Assembly: GCA_026745465.1 (NCBI GenBank)
Contig: JACYXH010000748.1
Location: forward strand, 1 to 64,000
DNA length: 64,000 nucleotides
Direction of reading: 5' to 3'
Source: Lota lota
Lineage: Eukaryota > Chordata > Actinopteri > Gadiformes > Lotidae
The notes beneath the pieces are model-generated. The model saw only the letters and a list, made by a program, of their open reading frames with translations. It did no database searches and was not told the DNA's origin. Each line of letters opens with the position of its first letter. The stretch's first letter is position 1. This document shows, piece by piece, positions 12,116 to 23,113 of the stretch. The translations under genes were made by a program, and so were the position numbers.

Positions 12116-13434
12116 GTCACCAGGACCCTCGTCCCAATGCCCCTTCATCACAAGGAGAAATATATTTGTATATGTAGTCATAGTAATAGTAAGTTATATG
12201 TACTGTCAATAATAGGAGTGTAGTTTTAGGGATTGACAAGTGTAGTGTATCATATTTCTTTTAATAAATACAACATAATGTACCAAGTGTCATGTATTCA
12301 TCACAGGGGTAGGGGGGGGGGGGGGGGGGAGGGGAATTTATAGGACTCTGCCTCTCCGTTTGGAAACTTCTAGAAAGATCGCACGTGTTAACCCAGTGGC
12401 TGATAGAGGTATTAGACAACACGCCGTGACATAAAAGTATTAAGTGTGGCTTTTAGGAGTAAGCTAAAAACATGGGCTTTTTTGTAAATGAAAGAGGGAT
12501 TAAACATCATTATACACTTTAAATGTCGTGACTCTAGCCCAAGTGCAAGTTATTCAAACGAGCACGTCAGAGTCGGACACGGGCCTGAACAAAAGAACCC
12601 TCTAAAAGGCTGTAGAATGACTATGCTTTAAGGTAGAGGCCTGGGGTCTTTTTTTATATTAAAGATAAGGTCCACTATATGTGAGATTATGAATGTCGTG
12701 GCTGGAGCCCAAGCACAAGTGACTAACACACGCAGTATTCCATTTCTCCATTCAAACGAATGGGAGAAAAATAAGGTCACAATAGCATCCTATCAAATCA
12801 CAGGAAACAGTTAGAAACATGGGGTTTTTTGTATATGAAAGAGGGCCTACAAAACATAATAGACAATTAATTGGGTCAATCTAGCCCAAACGGAAGTCAT
12901 TCAGACGGCCATGTCAGAGGCCTGAACACAACGCAGCAGTGATAAGGCCGTAGAATGATGATGCGCCAACAGACAGACGTGGGGTTGCTTTTATATCACT
13001 CAGGGCATGACAGAGTACAAGGAAACGTTCATTCATAAACTGACATTTGTCAGCAAGTGTTTGAACCAGAGGGTGACCTATAGGTCACCGACACTTGGCA
13101 GTAAGCTAGGGCCCCGGGGTCTTTTGTATATGAAAGAGGACCTCGACGACATGTAAGGTTATTAATATTGTGCTTCTAGCCCAACCGGAAGGTATTTAAA
13201 CGGCCGCGTCAGAGGCATACACAACACGCTCCTATGGAAGGTGCTAGAATGACTTTGCATAAAGCTAGAGCCCTGTGGTCTCTTCCATAGTTAAGGGGAC
13301 CTCCACCACATGTGAGATTATCAATCTGATGAATGTAGCCCAACAGGAAGTGAGTCACCCGAGCACGTGTACATTTGTCACATTGAAAAGAATGGGATAT
13401 AAATATTGTTCATAAAACATCAGAGGAATGAGAT
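12116..13434. repeat. degenerate dispersed repeat, several diverged copies
   Basis: A module with the ordered words GGGGTCTTTT, ATATGAAAGAGG, CTCCACCACATGTGAGATTA, TCTAGCCCAA and CACGTCAGAG recurs near 12470, 12640, 12815, 13110 and 13265, and again near 14485. Spacing is about 150-300 bases. Copies are strongly diverged. I do not recognise the family. A poly-G tract lies at 12312-12329. Confidence 0.65.
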
Positions 13435-13461
13435 ATCAACTCGGGCCTGTGGTCGGTCGAC

Positions 13462-13498
<37 letters not shown>

Positions 13499-14035
13499 AG
13501 GGATGACTGCCTGAAAATGTCAAGCACCTAGGCCCTAAGGGGGCCGCGCACCGGGCCTGTTACCTCTCCCCCTGTTATTTCACCTTTGCGGCGCCGGGGG
13601 TCAAAGGCCCCTGGTGAGGCCCCTAGAGGTCGCAGGGGGCCAGGATTCGGACAGAGTATACTGGAGGGGCCCTAATATGAGAGTGTCGAGTCTCGGCTCG
13701 GTGCGACCTTCCCCTTCTCCGGGAAGTGACCTAACGAACACCATCAAACTCTCCCATTCAAACCAATAGGAGAAATGGAGAGTTGCTCAAAGGTCAAATC
13801 AGCTCAGTAAAAAGAGATAGGAACTCGGGCCTGTGGTTGGTCGACCTGGGGGGGGGGGGGGGGGGGGGGGGGGCAAGGATGACTGTCTCTAAATGACAAG
13901 CGTCTCGGCCTAATGGGGGCCGCGCGCCGGGCCTCCTAATGTCTCCCCCTTCCATTTGACCTTTGCTGCGTCGGGGTACAAATGGCTGTGGTGGGGCCCC
14001 CCGAGGTCGCAGAGGGCCGGTATTCGGAGAGGATG

Positions 14036-14066
<31 letters not shown>

Positions 14067-14100
14067 ATATATACGCGGGGCCCCGTGATAAGCGTTTAGA
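13435..14100. repeat. two tandem copies of a 380-bp GC-rich unit with poly-G tracts
   Basis: Copy 1 starts at about 13440 and copy 2 at about 13823. Each runs: CTCGGGCCTGTGG, TCGACC, a poly-G tract (33 Gs at 13464-13496; 26 at 13848-13873), GGATGACTG, GGGCCGCGC, GAGGTCGCAG and ATTCGGA. Copy 2 then enters (TA)n at 14036-14073. The GC content contrasts sharply with the AT-rich surroundings. Confidence 0.8.
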
Positions 14101-14460
14101 ATCCCGGGTCGGACGCACACGCACGCTCTCTCTCCATCTCTCTCAATTCAACTGTTTGTGTCAACGTGTGTCTCCATCAAACGGTTTATTGATTAAAAAG
14201 TAATGTCTTCATCACCCTGAACACACTAAGTGGTGTTGGTGTTGGGGTGGTTTTGGGTGGTGTTGGTGTTGGTGTTTGGGCGGTGTGGTGTTGTGTTGGT
14301 GTTGTGGTGGTGTTTGTGTTTGGTTGGTGTTGTGTTGGGGTGGTGCACGCTCTCTCTCTATCTCTCTCAATTCAACTGTTTGTGTCACCGTGTGTCTCCA
14401 TCAAATGGTTTATTGATTAAAAAGTAATGTGTTCATCACCCTGAACACACTAACCCTGCT
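14101..14460. repeat. 100-bp duplicated segment
   Basis: The segment CTCTCTCTCAATTCAACTGT through TGAACACACTAA occurs at about 14120-14210 and 14350-14452, nearly identical, separated by the first GTTGGGGTGGT repeats. Tandem copies this similar suggest recent duplication. Confidence 0.75.
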
Positions 14461-17400
14461 TCTGTTTGGTGAACTGATGCTTACATTAAGAGGAGGCCTC
14501 CACCACATGTAATATTATCAATCTTGTGGCTTTAGCCCAAAACTAAGTGATTCAAATTGGTACATCAGAGGTCATCAGAAGATAAATTAATAGACACAAT
14601 GACTTTGTATTAAGGTGGGGGGGGGGGGGGGGGGGGGGGGGGTTCTGTATGACTCTGGCTATTGAAATATACTATTTAGCCATGTGTAGGTTTCTACAAC
14701 GATCGTTCGGGAAATACTGACACCGGTGGCCGAGTAAATTGCTACACATGGCGTGGTCCAAAAACGTTAGTGTTGGGGTGGTGTTGGTGTTGGTGTGGTG
14801 TGTGGTGTTTGGGTGGTGTTGGTGTTGGGGTGGTGTTAATGTGGGGGTTGTGTGGATTTGGGGTGGTGTTGGTGTTGGGATGGTGTTAATGTTGTGGTGG
14901 TGGTGTTTGGGTGGAGTTGGGGTAGTGTTGCTGTTGGGGTGGTATTGGGGTGGTGTTGGTGTTGGGTTGAGTTTGGGTGGTTTTGGTGTTGGGGTTGTAT
15001 GGTGTTTGAGTGGTGTTGGGGTGGTGTTGGTGATGGGTTATTGTTGGTGTTGGGGTGGTGTTTGGGTGGTGTTGGGGTTGGATTGGTGTTGTGTTGGGGT
15101 GGTGGTGGTGTTGAAGTGGTGTTGGTGTTGGGGTGGTGTTGGGTGGTGTTAGTGTTGGGGTGGTGATGGTGTTGGGGTAATATAGTGTTGGGGTGGTGAT
15201 GGTGTTGGGTGGTATTGGGGTGGTGTTGGTGTTGGTGTTTGGGCGGTGTGGTGTGGTGTTGGGGTGATGTTGGGGTTGGTGTTGGGGTGGTGTGTATGTT
15301 GGGATGGTGATGGGGTTGTGTTGGTGTTGTGGTGGTCTTTGTGTTTGGTTGGTGTTGTGTTGGGGTGGTGTTGGGGTGGTGTTAGTGTTGGGGTGGTGAT
15401 GGTGTTGGGGTAATATAGTGTTGGTGTGGTGATGGTTTTGGGTGGTATTGGGGTGGTGTTGGTGTTGGTGTTTGGGCGGTGTGGTGTGGTGTTGGGGTGA
15501 TGTAGGGGTTGGTGTTGGGGTGGTGTTTATGTTGGGATGGTGATGGGGTTGTGTTGGTGTTGTGGTGGTGTTTGTGTTTGGTTGGTGTTGTGTTGGGGTG
15601 GTGTTGGGTCGTATTGGGGTGGTTTTGGGGTGGTGTTAGTGTTAGGGTGGTGTTGGTGTTGGTGTTGGGTTGGTGTTGGTGTTGGGGTGGTTTTGGGGTG
15701 GTTTTAAGGGGGTGTTGATTTTGGGGTAGTGTTGGTGTTGGGGTGGTGTTAGGGTGGTGTTTGGGATGGGGTGGTGTTGGGGTGGTGTTGGTGTTGGGGT
15801 GAGGGTGGTGTTGAAGTGGTTTTGGTGTTGGGGAGGTGTTTGGGTGTTTTTGGGGTTGGGGTGTTTTTAGGGTTGGGGTGGTTTTGGGGTGGTGTTGGGG
15901 TGTGGGGTGTGGGTGGTGTTGAAGTGGTGTTGGTGTTGGGGTGATGTTGGGTGGTGTTGGGTGGTGTTGTGGTGGTGTTGGGGTGGTGTTGGTGTTGTTT
16001 TGAAATGGTGTTGGATTTGGGGTGGTTTTCGGGTGGTGTTGGGGGTGGTGTTGGTTTTGGGAGGTGTTGGGGTGGTGTTGGTGTTGTGTTGGTGTGGTGT
16101 TGGGGTGGTTTTGGGGTGTTGTTTTTGTTGGGGTGGTGTTGGGGGTGGTGTTAGGGTGTTGTTGGGGTTGTTTTGGGGTGGGGTTTGGGTTTGGGTGGTT
16201 TTGGGGTGGTGTGGTGTTGGGGTGGTGTTGGTTTTGTGGTGGTGTTGGTGTTGGGGTGGTGTTGGGTGGTGTTAGTGTTGGGCTGATGATTGTGTTGGGG
16301 TAGTGGTGTGTTGGGGTGGTGTTGGGGTGGTGTTGGTGTTAGGTGGTGTTGGGGTGGTGTTGGTGTTGGTGTTCGGGTGGTGTTGTGTTGGGGAAGTGTT
16401 GGTGTTGGGTGGTATTGGGGTGGTGTTGGTGTAGGTGTTGGGGCGGTGTGGTGTTGGGTTGAGGTGGTGTTGGTCCTGGGGTGGTGTTGGGGTGGTGTTT
16501 GGGTGGTGTTGGTTTTACGGTGGTGTCGGGTTGGTTTTGGGTTGATGTTGGGGTTGGGGTGGTGTTGGGGTGGTGTTTATGTTGGGATGGGGTTTGGGTG
16601 GTGTTGGGATGGTGTTGGTGTCGGGATGGTGTTGATGTTAGGGTGGTGAAGGGGTGGTTTTGGTGTTGGGGTGTTGTGGTTTTGGGTTGGTGTTGGTTTT
16701 GGGTTAGTGTTGGGGTGGTGTTGGTGTCGGCGTGGTGTTGGGGTTGTGTTGGTGTCGTGGTGGTGTTGGTGTTGTGTTGGTGTTTGGGTGGTGTTGGTAT
16801 GGTGTTGGGGTTGTGTTTGTGTTGGGGTGGTGTTGGGGTGGTGTTGGTGTTGGGGTGGTGTTGGGGTGGTGTTGGTGTTGTGGTGGTGTTGGTATGGTGT
16901 TGGGGTTGTGTTTGTGTTGGTATGGTGTTGGGGTTGTGTTTGTGTTGGGGTGGTGTTGGTGTTGTGTTGGTGTTTGGGTGGTGTTGGTATGGTGTTGGGG
17001 TTGTGTTTGTGTTGGGGTTGTGTTGGGGCGGTGTTGGTGTTGGGGTGGTGTTGGTATGGTGTTGGGGTTGTGTTTGTGTTGGGGTGGTGTTGGTGTTGGG
17101 GTGGTGTTGGTGTTGGGGTGGTGTTGGTATGGTGTTGGGGTTGTGTTTGTGTTGGGGTGGTGTTGGTGTTGGGGTGGTGTTGGGGTGGTGTTGGGGTGGT
17201 GTTTGTGTTGGGGTGGTGTTGGGGTGGTGTTGGTGTTGTGGTGGTGTTGGTATGGTGTTGGGGTTGTGTTTGTGTTGGGGTGGTGTTGGGGTGGTGTTGG
17301 TGTTGGTATGGTGTTGGGGTGGTGTTGGGTCGTTTTGGGGTGGTGTTGGGGCAGTGTGGTGTTGGTGTGGTGTTGGTATGGTGTTGGGGTTGTGTTGGTG

Positions 17401-17500
17401 TTGGGGTGGTGTTGGTGTTGGGGTAGTGTTGGTGTTGGGGTGGGGTTTGTGTTGGGGTGGTGTTGGGGTGGTGTTGGTGTTGGGGTGGTGTGGTTTAGGT
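14225..17500. repeat. 3.3 kb G-rich (GGTGTTGGGGTGGT) minisatellite
   Basis: Almost uninterrupted units of GGTGTTGGGGTGGTGTTGGT from 14225 and especially 14770-17500, with a break at 14450-14760 that includes a poly-G run at 14617-14642. The G/T strand asymmetry is extreme and runs of three or four Gs are regularly spaced, so G-quadruplex formation is plausible. Frames of up to 433 codons (periodic Gly/Val/Trp/Cys/Leu) exist only because TAA/TAG/TGA are rare in G/T-only sequence. The same motif, inverted, follows the 41-bp arrays at 18399 and 42206. Confidence 0.9.
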
Positions 17501-17547
17501 GTAGGTGTAAGGTGTAGGTGTAGGTGTCGATGTGGCGTCTGTGTTTA

Positions 17548-17640
17548 TAGGTGTTACCAGAGAGTGGCGAGATCCGCCGGGACGGAACACTTCCTGGTCC
17601 ACACTACACACGAGTTACCCCGCCTCCGCCTCCGCCTCCT
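17548..17640 (+). other. possible exon remnant (unassigned)
   Basis: A stretch of ordinary composition between two satellites. It follows an acceptor-like TTTATAG and, in one frame, reads LPESGEIRRDGTLPGPHYTR followed by a Pro run, then enters a CA repeat. No matching donor or partner exon was found. It could be chance. Confidence 0.15.
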
Positions 17641-17682
17641 AAACACACACACACATACACACATATGGTGTGTGTGTGTATA

Positions 17683-17750
<68 letters not shown>
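17641..17750. repeat. (CA)n then (TG)n microsatellite
   Basis: A short CA tract followed by about 100 bases of GT repeat, so the two halves are mutually inverted. Confidence 0.9.
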
Positions 17751-17753
<3 letters not shown>

Positions 17754-17941
17754 TAGCTAGTCTAACTAGTTTCAGTCACTAAGCATGTTACTGAAACCTA
17801 AATAATTTGCCCTGACCTCAAACACTTTAAAGAATACAACAAAGTACCAAAAATGAAGTGATGAATGAAACGGGAAGTGATTGGTTATCGACCAGACATG
17901 TGACTTAAGAGCCAAGAGAAGATCGTCATAGCAACGGCCAC

Positions 17942-17999
17942 TCACTCAAACAGCTCCTTGATGGACGTCTGTATCCGAGGTGACGAGGCCGACGCTGAC
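17942..17999 (-). other. possible terminal coding exon (unassigned)
   Basis: On the minus strand an acceptor-like TTGCTTCCAG (18000-18009) is followed by an 18-codon frame ending PRIQTSIKELFE-stop (TGA 17942-17944). The composition is unlike the flanking repeats. Upstream exons would lie beyond 18026, where satellite DNA begins, so if it is real the gene is cut off by the array. I do not recognise the protein. Confidence 0.25.
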
Positions 18000-18025
18000 C
18001 TGGAAGCAAAACATTCACATCTGAG

Positions 18026-18398
18026 ATGACCCCTACCTGCTCCTTAATGACCTGTCTCTGTACTGTCTAACCCCTACCTGCTCCTTAATGACCTGTCTCT
18101 GTACTGTCTAACCCCTACCTGCTCCTTAATGACCTGTCTCTGTACTGTCTAACCCCTACCTGCTCCTTAATGACCTGTCTCTGTACTGTCTAACCCCTAC
18201 CTGCTCCTTAATGACCTGTCTCTGTACTGTCTAACCCCTACCTGCTCCTTAATGACCTGTCTCTGTACTGTCTAACCCCTACCTGGTCCTTAATGACCTG
18301 TCTCTGTACTGTCTAACCCCCTACCTGCTCCTTAATGACCTGTCTCTGTACTGTCTAACCCCTACCTGCTCCTTAATGACTTGTCTCTGTACTGTCCA
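18026..18398 (-). repeat. 41-bp satellite array (minus orientation), left edge of lectin segment A
   Basis: About nine near-identical copies of the 41-bp unit, read as the complement of the array at 2702-3085. It passes directly into the CCCCAACAC repeat, the same order as at 41783-42612. Confidence 0.9.
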
Positions 18399-18690
18399 AC
18401 ACAAACACCACCCCAACATCACCCCAACACCAACACAACAACAACCACCCAGACTCCACCCAAACACCAACACCACCCCCAACATCAACCCAACACCAAC
18501 AACACCCCAACACGACCCCAACACAACCCCAACACCAATACCACCCCAACACCACCCCAACACCAATACCACCCCAACACCACCCCAACACCAACACCAC
18601 CCCAACACTAACACCACCCTAATACCACCCCAACACCAACACCAACCCAACCCCAACACCACCCCAAAACCACCCCAACACCATTTAATT
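18399..18690 (-). repeat. CACCCCAACAC minisatellite
   Basis: The inverted form of the 14225-17500 motif, about 290 bases. Its partner at 42206-42612 has the same position relative to the second lectin gene. Confidence 0.9.
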
Positions 18691-19320
18691 TAATTACTAG
18701 CTAGGGCCTTGTCCTTCTCTGTCTGCCTCTGTACCTTCCTCCGCAATTTGATATGCAAAGAAATTAAATGGGAGAGAAATACATGGTTGTATTTCTTCCT
18801 CCATGTATTCACTATAAATTGGAAATAAGTATATATTTTTAATTTAGAATAAGAATTATCCAATTTAATGTAGTTCTAATTAAAACATTTATTTTTCAAA
18901 ATTTAGTTTTGGTTAACGTGTTCAGGCTGAATACACTTGTCCTCATGAGTAAAATAGATATCAGATGTGTATCTTACTTAAACATGATTATGGCCCCACT
19001 GCTACGTACCTTGCCCTGACGTCAGTCTCTACATATCACTTTGCATCGGCTCACACTGGCTCTAGGCAGGAAGAACAACCAAATGACAGGATAAAGTATG
19101 CAGATAAAATGGAAACATCACTAGCAGCTGCACCCATTGAGCAGGGACATTCGAAGGACGTTGGCTATTTGCAAACATTATTTGTATAGGCCTTGTGAGA
19201 TACGTCAACGCTTTGCCTGAAGGATCATGGGAAATATCTCTTTGCGTTACACTGTTGTGTGATGAAGGGAAAATGGACACACAAGTGTCTGTACTCTATT
19301 TTCTTGTTTTACCTTTAAAT
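18691..19320 (-). repeat. diverged repeat family R, inverted copy
   Basis: Matches the reverse complement of about 20140-20900 and 21480-22230. Shared landmarks are CTAGGGCCTTGTC, TCTGTCTGCCTCTGTACCTT, TTGATATGCAAA and CCCTGACGTCAGTCTCTACA. It forms a large imperfect inverted repeat with the copies to its right. A related copy begins segment B at 42613. Possibly a non-autonomous DNA transposon, but the family is not recognised. Confidence 0.65.
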
Positions 19321-19334
19321 TGAGTTTCATATGG

Positions 19335-19680
19335 GCATGTTGTTTCTCTAGAACAATGGGGTCCAGTCGTCTCATCTGCAGTTTCATTGGTAGGTATTCC
19401 ACACAGCACTACAGTATTTATCATTACCCAGTTCAATATATTGAATTAATAAAAATGTACCTGCCATAACTTTTGAATGTCGAGCTCCTGCTATGTTATT
19501 GTAATCGTGGGCGTGTAAGCGGCCTACCACGAATAGTTAGAATATTTCATAGATACAATAGTTGCAGGATCAATGCTTGCAAATAATAGCTGAAGTATTT
19601 ATTATATTAAGTAAATAGTATTTCCTCATCACCAGGTGTTGTGGTCCTCCTGTGGAAGTCACCTGGATTTTCAGGTATTT
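19335..19680 (+). pseudogene. truncated F-type/C-type lectin gene fragment (exons 1-2 only)
   Basis: Exon 1 (19356-19389, ATG at 19356) and exon 2 (19636-19674) match those of lectin genes A and B and keep consensus donors and acceptors. The homology continues through intron 2 to the CTCCATTAAG acceptor of exon 3 at about 19794, after which the sequence switches to repeat family R, so the lectin domains are missing. It could encode only a signal-peptide-like segment. It is a non-functional relic of a third lectin gene. Confidence 0.8.
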
Positions 19681-19794
19681 CTATGTGCCCCATTTAGGGG
19701 CCGATGACTAGTTATAATTATTAGTATTAGTATTGTGTTTTGAAAAATAGCATGCAACTTGACAAACTATTCTGTGCTTCCTTTCTCCATTAAG

Positions 19795-20085
19795 CACCCA
19801 TTGAGCAGGGACATTGGAAGGACGTTGGCTATTTGCAAACATTATTTGTTTAGGCCTTCACTGACTACCGGGCCGGGACATTGCTAGTTTTACTGTGTGA
19901 CCTCACCGGACGCCGCCAATGCAGAGAGCCATCGCAAGCTGCAAATGACTTTGTGTGAGACACGTCAACGCGTTGCCTGAAGGATCATGGGAAATCTCTG
20001 TGTGTGGTATATTGTTATGTGATGAGTGTATGTATGTGTGTATATGAGTGTACATATGTGTATTGTTTTGAAAATGTTTCACTTA
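19795..20085 (+). repeat. repeat family R, partial copy
   Basis: Same orientation as 19130-19260 (shared CACCCATTGAGCAGGGACAT and GAAGGACGTTGGCTATTTGC). It joins the truncated lectin fragment exactly at the exon-3 acceptor. The rest is TG-rich. Confidence 0.65.
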
Positions 20086-21215
20086 CAGGTATAATATGTA
20101 ACATTTCTGCATTAAAACATAAAAATCGCGAGGCGTCATAACAAGGGGTTTGCTTTGTTCATGTGAAACTCAATTTAAAGGAACAACAAGAAAACAGAGT
20201 GGAGACACTTGTGTGATAGTTTTCCCTTCATCACACAACAATAGAACACACAGAGAGATTTCCCATGCTCCTTCATGCAACGCGTTGACGTGTCTCACAC
20301 AAAGTCATTTGCAGCTTGCGATGGCTCTCTGCATTGGCGGCGTCCGGTGAGGTCACACAGTAAAACTAGCAATGTCCCGGCCCAGTAGTCAGTGATGGCC
20401 TAAACAAATAATGTTTGCTAATAGCCAACGTCCTTCCAATGTCCCTGATCAATGGGTGAAGCTGCTAGTGATGTTTCCATTTTATCTATCTGCATACTTT
20501 ATCCTGTCATTTGGTTGTACTTCCTACCTAGAGCCAGTGTGAGCCAATGCAAAGTGATATGTAGAGACTGACGTCAGGGCAAGGTACGTAGCAGTGGGGC
20601 CATAATCATGTTCAAGTAAGATACACATCTGATATCTATTTTACTCAGGAGGACAAGTGTAATCAGCCTGAATATGTTAACCATAACTAAAGTTTAAAAA
20701 ATTAATGTTTTAATTAGAACTACATTAAATTGGACAATTCTAATTCAAAAAAAAAAGTGTACTTATTACCAATTTATAATGAATACATGGAGGACGAAAT
20801 ACAACCATGTATTTCTCTCCCATTGAATATCTTTGCATATCAAATTGCAGAGGAAGGTACAGAGGCAGACAGAGAAAGACAAGGCCCCAGCAAGTAATGA
20901 AAACAACTCATTGACATCTCAACCAATCAAAGGGAAGTCTGTTTATTATATTGTCAGCATGATAATAGTGCCAGCAGTGGCAAACCATGACCCTAGACAA
21001 TGTGTTTTACTGGTACCATTAAAGGGATACGACCTGATGATGCCATGTGTATAAGTACAAGCATTTCTATGACCCTAGGTTTTTGTGTGTGTTTTACCTT
21101 TAAGACTATCAAGTCGGCTTTCTAAATTAAGTTAGATAAATTACTTATTTTAGCTGGTTAAATGGTTAAGTCTAGGTATTGGGTTAGACATGGTTAAAGG
21201 TATAATATCTAACAT
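20086..21215 (+). repeat. repeat family R, full-length tandem copy 1
   Basis: About 1.13 kb. Both ends carry a direct copy of AGGTATAATATGTAACATTT (one-base variants; near 20088 and 21200). It contains CATTTGCAGCTTGCGATGGC and GACGTCAGGGCAAGGTACGT. It has no ORF above about 75 codons. Confidence 0.65.
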
Positions 21216-21419
21216 TTCAACATTAAATTATGTAAAAACGACTAGCATTATGTAACATACTTTGTACATCTATGAGAATATCTCCTCTGGTTGACTGTGC
21301 CTGTCTCTTTATGACACCATTTAGATTGTAGACTGCTCCGGGCTCTCAAATACACAAAGAGAAACACATGAATCAGAAAAAGAATAAACATTTTGAATTA
21401 TTTTGTATTGTTTTTACTT

Positions 21420-22560
21420 ACAGGTATAATATGTAACGTTTTTGCATTAAAACATAAAATTTGTGAGGCGTAATAATAAGGGGTTCATTCTGTCCATGTG
21501 AAACTCAATTTAAGGGTACAACAAGAAAACAGAGTGGAGACACTTGCGTGTCTGTTTCCCCTTCATCACACAACAATATAACACAAATCATAGGAGATTT
21601 CCCATGATCCTTCAGGCAACGCGTTGACGTGTCTCACACAAAGTCATTTGCAGCTTGCGATGGCTCTCTGCATTGGCGGCGTCCGGTGAGGTCACACAGT
21701 AAAACTAGCAATGTCCCAGCCCGGTAGTCAGTGAAGGCCTAAACAAATACTGTTTGCATATAGCCAACGTCCTTCGAATGTCCCTGCTCAATGGGTGCAG
21801 CTGCTAGTGATGTTTCCATTTTATCTATCTGCATACTTTATCCTGTCATTTGGTTGTACTTCCTGCCTAGAGCCAGTGTGAGCCGATGCAAAGTGATCTG
21901 TAGAGACTGACGTCAGGGCAAGGTACGTAGCAGTGGGGCCATAATCATTTTTAAGTAAGATACACATCTGATATCTCTTTTACTCATGAGGACAAGTGTA
22001 ATCAGCCTGAACATGTTAACCAAAACTAAATTTTGAAAAATAAATGTTTTACTTAGAACTACATTAAATTGGACAATTCTAATTCTAAATTAAAAATGTA
22101 TACTTATTACCAATTTATAATGAATACATGGAGGAAGAAATACCACCATGTATTTCCCTCCCATTTAATATTTTTGCATATCAAATTGTAGAGGAAAGTA
22201 CAGAGGCAGACAGAGAAAGACAAGGCCATAGCTAGTAATGAAAACAACTCATAGACATCTCAACAAAATCTAAAGGTGTCTGTTTATTATATTGTCAGCA
22301 TGATAATAGTGCCAGCAGTGGCAAACCACCCTAGACAATGTGTTTTAGTGGTACCATTAAAGGGATACGACCTGATGATGCCATGTGTATAAGTACAAGC
22401 ATTTCTAGGACCCTAGGTTTGTTTTTGTTTTTTACTTTAAGACTATCAAAGTGAGCTTGTCACACTTCGGCTTTCTAAAGTACGTATTATAAATTGCTTA
22501 TTTTAGATGGTTAAGTATAGGTATTATGTTAGACATGGTTAAAGGTATAATATGTAACAT
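21420..22560 (+). repeat. repeat family R, full-length tandem copy 2
   Basis: Very similar to 20086-21215 along its whole length, with the same direct terminal motif near 21422 and 22543. Together the copies make a tandem dimer upstream of lectin gene A. Confidence 0.65.
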
Positions 22561-22699
22561 TTCTACATTAATTTAACTAAACACTCATCTAGCCTTGCTT
22601 ACCCATTTTCCCCTGTATCTCAAACTTCAAGGAGTTTGTTATAATAAAGAGAGCCATGTTTTTGTTAAATTCACCTCATATCTCTCACCTTTCCTTTCC

Positions 22700-22861
22700 T
22701 TTCCTGCCGATAACCCCATAGTCACTCTCACAGAGAGGGCTTGAGGATTAGTATTTGCATACAAGAGCCTTTGCATAAATGAATGCAAATCCAAGTGTAT
22801 ATGGTGCTGATCCTAGATGCAGACGCCTCATTCGTAGCAGAAGGACCTACTGACTCTGCCG
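22700..22861 (+). promoter_or_regulatory. putative promoter and 5' UTR exon of lectin gene A
   Basis: The block ends in a strong donor (GCCG|GTGAGT at 22858-22867) and is conserved upstream of gene B (43610-43702), including GGACCTAC and GACTCTGCCGGTGAGTACC. An octamer-like ATGCAAAT lies at about 22783. A spliced leader of this kind would join the acceptor TTTCTCCAG at 23101-23109, five bases before the ATG. The transcription start is not determined. Confidence 0.5.
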
Positions 22862-23113
22862 GTGAGTACCATCTTCAAGTCAGAGAGACACAACTATTTT
22901 AGGATTTTATTGTATTACTCTGTAATGGTAGACTCCTCATTTCTGAACTCCTAAGATGAATGTATTATGTCAATTACTTATGGCTCCATCTCAAAGGATC
23001 TATTTGTTTCCACTTTCAATAGAATGTTGTATGTATAATTTTATATGTATGTCTGACTGTAAATCTAGTGGCTAGTATAATCTATTGTCTGAGCATGTTG
23101 TTTCTCCAGAACC

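Noticed and set aside
11461..12212. Poly-Gly, poly-Pro and poly-His proteins in the GGT block
   Set aside because: All frames are open through a pure trinucleotide tract. There is no conserved flanking coding sequence, and the corresponding block copies at 35.9 and 49.6 kb lack the tract.
16481..17782. 433-codon Gly/Val/Trp/Cys-rich frame
   Set aside because: Sequence of only G and T can hardly form stop codons. The peptide is a direct readout of the minisatellite.
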